Source of the DNA: Chrysochromulina parva
Taxonomy: Eukaryota > Haptophyta > Prymnesiales > Chrysochromulinaceae
Assembly: GCA_002887195.1 (NCBI GenBank)
Contig: PJAB01001845.1
Coordinates: forward strand, 1 to 11,892
Length of the DNA stretch: 11,892 nt
Direction of reading: 5' to 3'
Shown here in pieces: positions 1 to 7,438 of this stretch. Numbering within the stretch: position 1 is the first letter of the stretch; each line of letters begins with the position of its first letter. A program made the translations under genes and the position numbers. The notes under the pieces are model-generated. The model made no database searches. It was given only the letters and a program-made list of their open reading frames with translations, and was not told the origin of the DNA.

Positions 1-119
1 GGATTTGCACCCCTTCCTCATACCCTGATTACAAACTGAGTGATTTACCCAAGGGGGTAGGGGAGGGATTAATATCTGGATTTGCACCCCTTCCTCATAC
101 CCTGATTACAAACTGAGTG
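1..119. repeat. 42-bp direct repeat, 77-bp period
   Basis: Bases 1-42 and 78-119 are identical (both begin GGATTTGCACCCC and end AAACTGAGTG). They are separated by a 35-base spacer containing a G-rich tract (GGGGGTAGGGGAGGG). The first copy begins at the window edge, so the array may continue outside. It lies just past the stop codon (124-126) of the minus-strand gene, so it probably forms part of that gene's 3' UTR or a short satellite. No coding potential is seen. Confidence 0.9.
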
Positions 120-123
120 TTCT

Positions 124-3012
124 TCACGCAAAATACGCATCGCTGCTCCTTTCTTGCAGCCGAAGCGCAAGCACGTCATGCGAAGCGATGCTGAACTGCG
201 ACACGGGCGGCAGCACGCCAAGATCCCTGTGCGCCCACAAGTCGCGCGCGCTCGGCCGTTGAAATGCAATAGGCAACATGGCAAGGTCGAGCTCGATCGT
301 CGCCGAGGTGTCGCCGAGATTCAAAAGGACGACGGCGAGATCGCCGCCAGCGAGCGGCTTGGCGTAGATGTCGTAGGTTCGGTTCGCGGCGGGCAAAGCA
401 ATCGGTGTGCCTTGCCGACCGAGCGCGTCCTGGTTGATCTCGAGGATCTCCGCATTCTTGAGGATCTCGAGGGCGGAGGCGGAGATCTGCTGCAGGTCGG
501 TCGATATCAGGAGCGGCCCGCCCATGGCGGCCCAAAGCGTGAAGTGTGCGCGCTGCTCTGTGAGCGAGAGTCCCACGTTACCGACCTGGAGCATGTCCGG
601 ATCGTTGTAGTGCCCGGGATGCGAGTTTTGGACAGGAGCCATTTCGGTATTCTGCTTGAGGTTGGTCAGGACCGACGTCCAGCGTGCCTGGATGTCATCG
701 CCTGTTCGCCAAACATCGCAGCCCACCGGCATCTGCGCGATCCACTGTCCACAGCCTGCAACGCCTCCACCGGTTTTGATGCCACAAGACGAGCATGACA
801 TCACAAACGGTCGCTTCCGCCTTGCTGCGCACTCGTCCAGGCCGTTCCGGAACAGCGCCCAGGAGGCGTTGTCGTGCGCATAGCGCTGCCCACCGCACGC
901 ATCAATCTTGAGGTAATCGGCGTCGGCTGCGCAGTAGGCCGCCGCGTCTGCCAACTCATGCCCATAGCTGCCGGGACGCGCCTGGCATGTCAGCTCCGTT
1001 TGTGAGGTGTAGAGCCCGAAGCGGAGGCCGCGCGCGTGCGCATAGGCGGAAAAGGCGCGCAGGCCCGATGGGAAGCGCACGGGATCTTCGAGGATGCTCC
1101 CATTGGCCGTCCGCGACGCTTGCCAGCAGTCATCGATGTTGAGATACGTGTACCCAGCCGCCACGAGCCCGAGGCCGACCATCAGATCTGCAGTCCGCCG
1201 AAGCTGCGATTCATCGACCCAGCAATGCCAACGATTCCATGTGTTGAACCCCAGCGGCGGTAGTGCCACAGTGGGTGCCCTCGATAGACCCTTGATGGCA
1301 CTGCGACCCTCGGTGAACCCTTGATGGCCCTTGATGGCACCGAGACGCTCAGCAACAGAGGAGGAGGGTGAGTGCTGCACAGTGTTGCTGGTGACATTGG
1401 CTTCCATTGGCAGCGGCGGCAGGCCGTTGGCGTTACGCACGAAGCAGGTGGCGCGCTCTGCCCCAAGTCCAATGCGCACGCGCTTGACAGGCATGCGAAT
1501 GCCTACCTCAACACACCCGTCGAAGCGAAGCCAGAGGCCGGTGCCGACGCTATTCGTGGCCAGCTGCAGGCTGCTCGCATTGATCCACGACGAGAGGGGA
1601 GCGCACCAGCCTTGCGCTAGGGAGCCGCCGTAGACCATCGAGTCGCCGGGGGCCATCTCGCCACCGTTGTCGCCGCCAGCGCCGCCAGCGCCCACGACAG
1701 CGCCAGCGCCCACGACAGCGCCAGTGCCGCCAGTGCCGCCACCGAATTCACTTACCGCTGCGCCGGCTCGGAGGCGGGATGGCGGGGGGCATTGGTCGCC
1801 CCCTTGACGATCGACGAGGCGGAGTCCCTCAGCCCCCGCGTCGGCCACGAAGCGCAGGAGGACAGTCGATGAGTCCACCTGGTGCGCGCTCTCAACGAAC
1901 GGCGGAGCCACTGGCCACGACGGTGGCTGCTTGGCGTATGCAGTGTGAACGAGCCCCAAGGAGAGGCGTCGGCCGCGCTCGCCAAAGTCAGATTGCGCCA
2001 GATCGAAAGTGGCGGCGAGCGCGGTTGTGTCAACGGCGCTGGTATCTCCAGAGAAAGGTGAGGGCAACGCCGCTGCCTGAGCCAAGCCAAGCGCCGCCGC
2101 AACAGCGGGATCCCCGCCGCTAGCATCGTCGATACCTGCCTGGACTAGCGCAAACGCAAAGTCGCCAATCTGACCGTTGTCGCGCCAACCCATGATGAGA
2201 GCCCTCAGGCACTCGGCGTACCGTGCAGCTGGCGTGCGGAGCTCAACGTCGGCCTGAGCTTGCGAGAATGCAACGCCGCGGATGGCAAGGAAGCGCAACG
2301 GCGCGACCATCTGATTGTACCATCCCGCAGCGCCTACGCCGTCACGGCAGGCGACAGCCCGATCGGGCGCCCAGCTCGCTAGCGTGCTGCCTGCTGCCGC
2401 GGTGAGGATCAGTCCGATCGGCATTTGCATGCCACCCGTCGTATTGCCTGGCCCCTGCCCAGCTGGGTCGAGCCGTCGCATCGAGAGCGCCATCGACGTG
2501 CAGAGCGCTGAGAAGTCCCTTAGGCCGTCTTCAGCTGACTGCCAGCGGGCAAGGGCAGGAGTGTATCGTGAGATGGCCGAGGGTGCTGGTGAGATCGGGC
2601 TCTTGTTTGGAATCTGCATGGACTCGTCGCCAGCGCAGATGAATACGTCGCCAAAGCTCACGTGGCGGATGGCAAAGTACGACGCTGCCGTCGAGATGTT
2701 CATGCTGTATGGGCCGTAATGAGGGCCGGTGCGCCCAGTCGCATCGCCCGCGTAAGTGCCATCCAGCTGCACTGACCAGGTGCCATCTGCCATCGCCGTG
2801 GTCTCGTACATCCGCAAAAATGGCAGGGCAGAGTCCTCAGATATGAGAGAGACGCGCACTGCCGCAGATGGCGGTGCGTCACCATAGACGAATGAGCGCG
2901 CATCGCCCTGGTCCCACGTCTGTAAGACGCACCCGTCGGAAAAGACGGCCGGCAAAGTCAAGCTCGCGGCACCGTGCACGGCGACCAGGAGGATCAACGC
3001 TGTCGCCTTCAT
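124..3012 (-). CDS. Secreted sialate O-acetylesterase-like / GH27 alpha-galactosidase-type fusion protein
   Basis: A single-exon frame encodes 962 aa. The chosen Met (3010-3012) starts a clear signal peptide (MKATALILLVAVHGAAS); an in-frame Met 31 codons upstream would bury it. Residues about 19-540 resemble sialate O-acetylesterase (SGNH/SASA family): LPAVFSDG, FGDVFICAG, PIGLI and YNQMVAPLRFLAIRG match its landmarks. The GQSNM serine motif reads GDESM (128-132), the later GESN-type motif reads SQAQAD, and the IHP histidine motif is absent near residue 340. A Gly/Ala-rich linker (about 424-452) interrupts the C-terminal part of this module. Residues about 585-955 are a full GH27 module: PPLGFNTWN, NIDDCW (D627, D628), nucleophile D704 in YLKIDACGG, acid/base D773 in WRTGDDI, NDPDMLQVGN, then the C-terminal beta domain. 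GH27 enzymes remove terminal alpha-galactose or alpha-N-acetylgalactosamine with retention of configuration. Several N-glycosylation sequons fit secretion. The recognition loop CSSCG (740-744) has Ser where alpha-galactosidases have Glu, so specificity is uncertain. The gene is divergent from the filamin-type gene. GH27 activity is well supported; esterase activity is doubtful. Confidence 0.93.
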   Translation of the reverse strand: MKATALILLVAVHGAASLTLPAVFSDGCVLQTWDQGDARSFVYGDAPPSAAVRVSLISEDSALPFLRMYETTAMADGTWSVQLDGTYAGDATGRTGPHYGPYSMNISTAASYFAIRHVSFGDVFICAGDESMQIPNKSPISPAPSAISRYTPALARWQSAEDGLRDFSALCTSMALSMRRLDPAGQGPGNTTGGMQMPIGLILTAAAGSTLASWAPDRAVACRDGVGAAGWYNQMVAPLRFLAIRGVAFSQAQADVELRTPAARYAECLRALIMGWRDNGQIGDFAFALVQAGIDDASGGDPAVAAALGLAQAAALPSPFSGDTSAVDTTALAATFDLAQSDFGERGRRLSLGLVHTAYAKQPPSWPVAPPFVESAHQVDSSTVLLRFVADAGAEGLRLVDRQGGDQCPPPSRLRAGAAVSEFGGGTGGTGAVVGAGAVVGAGGAGGDNGGEMAPGDSMVYGGSLAQGWCAPLSSWINASSLQLATNSVGTGLWLRFDGCVEVGIRMPVKRVRIGLGAERATCFVRNANGLPPLPMEANVTSNTVQHSPSSSVAERLGAIKGHQGFTEGRSAIKGLSRAPTVALPPLGFNTWNRWHCWVDESQLRRTADLMVGLGLVAAGYTYLNIDDCWQASRTANGSILEDPVRFPSGLRAFSAYAHARGLRFGLYTSQTELTCQARPGSYGHELADAAAYCAADADYLKIDACGGQRYAHDNASWALFRNGLDECAARRKRPFVMSCSSCGIKTGGGVAGCGQWIAQMPVGCDVWRTGDDIQARWTSVLTNLKQNTEMAPVQNSHPGHYNDPDMLQVGNVGLSLTEQRAHFTLWAAMGGPLLISTDLQQISASALEILKNAEILEINQDALGRQGTPIALPAANRTYDIYAKPLAGGDLAVVLLNLGDTSATIELDLAMLPIAFQRPSARDLWAHRDLGVLPPVSQFSIASHDVLALRLQERSSDAYFA
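1663..1745. repeat. GCC-rich minisatellite encoding the Gly/Ala linker
   Basis: Within the minus-strand fusion gene, units such as AGCGCCCACGACAGCGCC occur twice, flanked by shorter GCCGCCAGTGCC-type units. On the coding strand this gives the low-complexity stretch GGGTGGTGAVVGAG and following residues. It lies in the esterase-like module and is likely to vary in length between strains. Confidence 0.75.
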
Positions 3013-3073
3013 CGTGCTCTGTCGTGCTCCTGTCGTGCTCACTGGATTAATTCTGTCTGCATGCAGAGCACGA
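3010..3073. promoter_or_regulatory. Triple TCGTGCTC repeat with an inverted copy
   Basis: TCGTGCTC occurs at 3012-3019, 3022-3029 and 3033-3040, spaced 10 and 11 bases (about one helical turn), and its reverse complement GAGCACGA is at 3066-3073. The first copy touches the start codon of the minus-strand fusion gene, so on that transcript the set lies in the 5' UTR or core promoter. Any regulatory role is inference; slippage duplication is the alternative. Confidence 0.45.
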
Positions 3074-3144
3074 CCAGCGCACAGGCTGCACACTGCTTGG
3101 CACACAGCTTGCGCAGACTGTGATGAAGCAACGAACCCTTATCC

Positions 3145-3165
3145 TTTTTTGTATACATGTACCTG
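3145..3165 (+). promoter_or_regulatory. Possible TATA-like element for the filamin-type gene
   Basis: A T-run followed by GTATACATGTAC lies about 340 bases upstream of the chosen start of the plus-strand filamin-type gene. It is the only AT-rich TATA-like stretch near the start of the divergent region. If used, the tandem repeat at 3196-3355 would be transcribed as 5' UTR. The assignment rests on composition and position only. Confidence 0.25.
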
Positions 3166-3195
3166 TGCCGGGAACATGAAAGAGCGTATCAAGGA

Positions 3196-3355
3196 GCACT
3201 CAGATCACATCAGGTTGCACTCAGGTCTCATCAGTGACACCAGAGATCAAATCTACAGTAGGCACTCCCCAGGGCTCATCAAAGGCACCAATCGAGTGCG
3301 GCACTCAGGGATCATCATTAGCACTCAGAGCGCATCAGGGAGCACTCAGAGATCC
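3196..3355. repeat. Eight-copy degenerate ~21-bp tandem repeat
   Basis: Units close to GCACTCAGRGATCATCAGG start at 3196, 3217, 3238, 3262, 3285, 3301, 3321 and 3342. The spacing is mostly 20-24 bases, with one short unit of 16. Copies have diverged but keep the GCACTCAG and ATCATCAG cores. The array sits between the two divergent genes. It is readable in the same frame as the downstream plus-strand gene, giving HSGLI-like heptads, but the spacing does not hold to multiples of three, so a non-coding role is preferred. Confidence 0.8.
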
Positions 3356-3490
3356 TTAGTCCAGGCCCTCACAGTGAGACACATTTTTCGGCGATGTGAA
3401 CACATATTCAACCATCTCGCCCGAATGCATGCTCAACGGCTATCTCACGCGAGTCCAAACACAAACAAAATTGACGGCGAAAGCCGCGCG

Positions 3491-6400
3491 ATGGAGCACG
3501 TTGTACCCAAGGCGGCGGTAGAACTGTGTAAGGTGGTGGGCCCTGGGATCGAGGTGGCAGCTGTGCGACAGCTCGCTGAGTTCACCATAACGGCTTTTGA
3601 ATCGGATGGAAGGCAGCTCGATCGCGGTGGCACGAGCTTCTTTGTCGCAATCCGTGGACCGCAGCGTGTGCGTGCGAGGATCACAGATAACAAGGACGGC
3701 ACATACAAAGCGGGGTGGACACCGCCGCAGTCGGGCAACTACTCAGTAGCCGTGTCTCTCTTTGGCGTATCGCTCGTGGGCAGCCCCTTCGCCGTAACGG
3801 CCACGCCACAGTTGCCATTCGCTCCCAACTGCGAGGTGCGTGGCATCGGCATGGCAGTGGCCCGCGCGATGCAGACATTCGAGGTGTTGTACAAGGATCG
3901 TTTGGGCTTTTCGACACACGCTGTCGACCTCGATGTCTTTGCTGAGCCCTTGCCCGTGGGAGTGCTGCTCAAGGCCGACGACCAAGCAAAGGTGGCACCT
4001 GCGGAACCCGAGCAAAGGCATCAGCAAGGCAGTAACACTTGCGAGATCACAGGCGACAGCGTCAAGAGCAAGAAGAAGGCCATGGCAGAAAAGAAGGGCA
4101 AGCTGCTTCGCGCACCTACGCCACGTACCGAGGTCCACGTCACGACCCCCAACGCAGCCTCGACCAGCGAGATCATCACCCAGCGGCAAGGCGAGAGCGG
4201 CGTGGAGGTAACGTCGGCAGGGGATGTGCGTCGACGCACCATTCGGGTCAAGGCTCGGAGTGCACTCGTGATCCGCGAATCTGAGGAGGTGGACTCCGCA
4301 CAAATCGGTGTCGTGCATCCTGGACAGATAATGACAGTCGTTCTGGAGAAGGTCACCGATTCCAAGGTGAGAGCTATGATCGCCCTCGACACGATGAGTT
4401 ACAGCGCGGAGCACAGCACACCCGGAACGTCGCCACGTAACAAAAAGATGACCAAGAACCGTCTGACAGGCTCAGTCGACGTAGCCGGTGATCCCGCCGT
4501 GCCCAACAGTGCTGCTGGCACGGACAGTAACCACGAGGCTGATGCGAGTGGGCACGAAGCCAGCGGCGTGCGGGGCAGGGCCTTGCCCGCTGCTGATTCG
4601 GAGCGTCTCACTGCAAGGGTGGGATGGGTGACACTGCTCAAGGATGGTCACAAGCTCGTCACCTCGCGTGTGCAGGAGAGTGCCAGCCATAGGCAGCAGT
4701 CCAAGGATCAATGGGCAAGGCGACTTAAGACCGATCGGCAGCGAGGTAGCCTGCAAGACAGCGGTGCCTCGTCCGCCCCAAATGTGGCACTCGAAAAGTC
4801 GGCAGATCCGTCCGGGATTGGCTTCGCGTTTGGGGGCATTAGCCCCGGCACGCTTCACGCACATGGGAAGCTGGTCGAGAAGCACACGGTGAGTTACTCC
4901 ATAGGGCTCGTCGGCGAGTATTTGCTCCATGTGCGCTTGCGGCAGGCATCTATTGCGTTGCCAGGCTCGCCCTTTCGACTGCTCGTGCAGCCCAACGTCG
5001 CCTGCGCACGTACGTCACGCGTCGAGCTGCCGCCCAACGGCAGGATCGAGGGGCTCGTTGGCATGACAGCGGGCTGTGGTGTGACGGTCTCAACCTATGA
5101 CCTGATGGGCAATCGATCCATCTGTGGCGGCGCTGTGGTCACCGGCGAGGCCGTCCTCGATAAGCTCAAGGATGCGCGAGACTTGAAATGCGAGGTAACC
5201 GACAATGGCGATGGCACATACTACTTGCAATGGCGCTCGAATGCCAGTGGTTCGTACCAGGTGGCCATCAAGGTCAACCACGATAGAGTGGCAGACACGC
5301 TGACGACCATATGGCTGACCTCAGTGACGCCGCTGCTTTCGAAGACGACTATCATCGGAGAGTGCATCAAGCGCAAGGCCACCGTTGCCGGCCAACTGAG
5401 TCGCTTTTGCCTCACATTTGCGGACATGTACGACAACCCTGCCGCGCCCGGATCGAGGTTCAAGTTTGGGCTCGCTCTCATCCACGGGCGCTCGTTCAAG
5501 GATGTCGAGTCGTACCCCTTCACGATGGCGTGCATAGACGAGCAGGCTTGCACGTATGAGTTCACCTTTGCGTGCCAGAGGGATGGGGCCTTTGATTTGC
5601 ATGTCTGGGCTGACGATCTCTGTTCGACGAAGGGTCATCAAAAGATCGAGAGGGTGCCGCTCGCCGGGTCTCCCTTCCCTTGCGCTGTCTCGTCCGGAGC
5701 TGCAAGCTCCACGATGTCGTCTGTCGATGGATGGAGCAAAGAGAATCGTGCCGTCGACAAGAACGGCAAGGCACTCGACCTCCGCCCCCGCGAGATCATT
5801 GCGGGCGATGCAGTCATCATGCGTCCGTCCATCTGCGACGACTTTGGCAACACCACCGCGCTGGAAAAGGGCGCTCTCGACGTTAAGATCCAGCTGCCGA
5901 ACGGAACGACCCACGACACGAGCACTCCTATGCTCAAGCTGGGCCAGACTGTCAAGGGCGGGCTCACTCTGTATGATGTGCGCCACGAGGCGACGCATGC
6001 TGGCCCTCACGAGGTGCACATGCACCTTCATGGAAAGCCGATACGGGGCTCGCCCGTGCGGTTTGAGGTTGCGACGTCTACACCCGACGTGAGGACGGCG
6101 AGGCTCACACCACCGACGGAGACGACACTCTATTCGAACCGGACGTACAAGGTTCTTCTCAAGACGTTTGACCGCTTCAACAATCCAATCACGCTCGGCG
6201 GACTGCAGGTCGGCGCGCGGCTTCAGCTGATCAAGAGCAGTGTACATGATCTGACAACACTCGTGGCGACGAATCACAAGATCGAGATTGAGGACAACTC
6301 GGATGGCACATACAACGTGCTCATCACGGTGATGAAGATCGCCGTGACTGTCAAGCTGATTGTCAACATGGATAAGAACATCCCAGCATCTGGTGGCGAG

Positions 6401-6745
6401 CTTTCCGCCGTGCAACTCATCTTCCTTTCCGACAATGGCACCGCCGAGCCATCGGCTGCGCAGGATGAGCTCAGACCCCAGCAGAAACACGTTCCGACCG
6501 CGGAAGGAAGGGAAGGAGACAGCGCAACGGGTGCCCATCTCGACGCCACATGGCTCTCAAGGACGGGCGATGTGCGGCTACGTGACGCCGGCAAGGAGAT
6601 CGTGGCGCTTATGGGGAAACCTGACAAGCCCAAGCCCTTGGTGGCGCTGGCGGCGGATGCATTCACGGAGGGAGCTGCCAGTAAGGCGAAGAGGGCGGCG
6701 CCGGGCGGCGAGCAAGTAGTGCCTGGGCTTAGACTCTCGGTCTGA
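3491..6745 (+). CDS. Multi-repeat filamin-type (ABP280-like Ig fold) protein with inserted SH3b-like segment
   Basis: A single open frame of 1084 aa ends in tandem stops (TGATAG). The frame is open upstream to 3014, but the ATG at 3491 has a purine at -3 and G at +4 and starts just before the first domain; an ATG at 3425 is weaker. Six filamin-type repeats are visible: about 11-106 (DNKDGTYKAGW, GNYSV, GSPFAV), 107-160 continued at 450-500 (GEYLLHV, GSPFRLLV), 501-614 (DNGDGTYYLQW), 615-735 (AGSPFPCAV), 745-865 (RGSPVRFEV) and 866-980 (DNSDGTYNVLI). Repeat 2 is split by about 290 residues rich in Lys, Ser and charged residues. These contain an SH3b-like segment (249-300 plus 370-395). No calponin-homology actin-binding domain, signal peptide or membrane segment is seen, so actin cross-linking like animal filamin is not supported. 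Filamin folds usually mediate protein-protein contacts, so a cytoplasmic scaffold is the best guess. The last 100 residues are low complexity. Confidence 0.88.
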   Translation: MEHVVPKAAVELCKVVGPGIEVAAVRQLAEFTITAFESDGRQLDRGGTSFFVAIRGPQRVRARITDNKDGTYKAGWTPPQSGNYSVAVSLFGVSLVGSPFAVTATPQLPFAPNCEVRGIGMAVARAMQTFEVLYKDRLGFSTHAVDLDVFAEPLPVGVLLKADDQAKVAPAEPEQRHQQGSNTCEITGDSVKSKKKAMAEKKGKLLRAPTPRTEVHVTTPNAASTSEIITQRQGESGVEVTSAGDVRRRTIRVKARSALVIRESEEVDSAQIGVVHPGQIMTVVLEKVTDSKVRAMIALDTMSYSAEHSTPGTSPRNKKMTKNRLTGSVDVAGDPAVPNSAAGTDSNHEADASGHEASGVRGRALPAADSERLTARVGWVTLLKDGHKLVTSRVQESASHRQQSKDQWARRLKTDRQRGSLQDSGASSAPNVALEKSADPSGIGFAFGGISPGTLHAHGKLVEKHTVSYSIGLVGEYLLHVRLRQASIALPGSPFRLLVQPNVACARTSRVELPPNGRIEGLVGMTAGCGVTVSTYDLMGNRSICGGAVVTGEAVLDKLKDARDLKCEVTDNGDGTYYLQWRSNASGSYQVAIKVNHDRVADTLTTIWLTSVTPLLSKTTIIGECIKRKATVAGQLSRFCLTFADMYDNPAAPGSRFKFGLALIHGRSFKDVESYPFTMACIDEQACTYEFTFACQRDGAFDLHVWADDLCSTKGHQKIERVPLAGSPFPCAVSSGAASSTMSSVDGWSKENRAVDKNGKALDLRPREIIAGDAVIMRPSICDDFGNTTALEKGALDVKIQLPNGTTHDTSTPMLKLGQTVKGGLTLYDVRHEATHAGPHEVHMHLHGKPIRGSPVRFEVATSTPDVRTARLTPPTETTLYSNRTYKVLLKTFDRFNNPITLGGLQVGARLQLIKSSVHDLTTLVATNHKIEIEDNSDGTYNVLITVMKIAVTVKLIVNMDKNIPASGGELSAVQLIFLSDNGTAEPSAAQDELRPQQKHVPTAEGREGDSATGAHLDATWLSRTGDVRLRDAGKEIVALMGKPDKPKPLVALAADAFTEGAASKAKRAAPGGEQVVPGLRLSV

Positions 6746-7190
6746 TAGTCCGAAACGCGACACGCGAGAGCTAGGTGCTAGCGGATGGAGCGAGATGTTT
6801 AGTTGTTTACAGTTTAGAGTCCGAGCGGACAGGCTTCCGAGTCGTTTCCCCGCGGCTATACCTATAGCGGAAGCGCGTCTTTTTCCTTTCGTGGATCGTG
6901 CCGGGTATAGCGGAGAGTTGACGTTGTCGATTGCGATTTGCTTCCGCCGCTTCCCCTCGGCCCCTGGTGTGGCACTGGCAGCTGAGGAGTGTGGTAACCT
7001 CTGTGTCATGCTCTGTGTCGTGTGTGGCCGCGTGTGGAGTATGTCTGTGTGTGCGCGGGTGGGCGCGCTGCCGCGTGCCGGCTTCGGGTGAATACAGTGT
7101 CCTTAGCGCTACCTTTGTGCCTTAGTTTCACGTCGGCCGCCCCGTCGCGTGTTGGCGTGTGTTCGCGGCTTGGCGCGTGGGGCCCGCGGT
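6746..7190. other. Intergenic / 3' UTR of the filamin-type gene
   Basis: No convincing gene is seen here. The stretch carries the likely 3' UTR of the plus-strand filamin-type gene. It contains TATAGCGG twice (near 6862 and 6906) and a GT-rich tract at about 6990-7065 (TGTGTCATGCTCTGTGTC and similar). Short frames on both strands lack domain character. Confidence 0.6.
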
Positions 7191-7203
7191 AAAATATAAA
7201 TAA
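7191..7203 (+). promoter_or_regulatory. TATA-like box with no sense gene behind it
   Basis: AAAATATAAATAA is embedded in very GC-rich flanks (GGCCCGCGG before, CGGCCGC after). About 30 bases downstream is a pyrimidine/CA-rich TTCATTCACAGCAGC that could be a start site. The plus strand beyond holds only frames that shadow the minus-strand DUF1415-like gene, so it may drive a non-coding or antisense transcript. Orientation is inferred from the TATAAATA form. Confidence 0.45.
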
Positions 7204-7438
7204 CGGCCGCTTCACCGCGCGCGTCCGCGCCGCCGTTCATTCACAGCAGCACAGCCACAGCGCACAGGGTGCAGGCGCCTCTCCGCTCATTGACGGACGA
7301 GTGGTCAGTCTGGGTGCGCGTCCGTTGCTTGAAAATTCATGCTCCGGATGCTGCGTGGCACGCCACACGCAGACACAAGACTCCGCATCTCTCATCCTCC
7401 GACCCTCCTCGCGTTTTCAATACGTTTTCAACCTCCTG

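Noticed and set aside
154..798. 214-aa plus-strand frame
   Set aside because: It is the antisense shadow of the GH27 module, whose conserved catalytic motifs fix the coding strand as minus.
3014..3490. 159-residue N-terminal extension of the filamin-type frame
   Set aside because: The frame is open, but the extension consists of repeat-derived sequence and overlaps the 5' region of the divergent gene. The ATG at 3491 has better context and begins right at the first domain.
5321..6538. 405-aa minus-strand frame
   Set aside because: It is the complement of filamin repeats 4-6 and shows no domain character of its own.
6856..6913. CTATACCTATAG palindrome and second TATAGCGG as a promoter
   Set aside because: It lies in the likely 3' UTR of the filamin-type gene, no start site or gene follows, and the motif is short enough to be chance.
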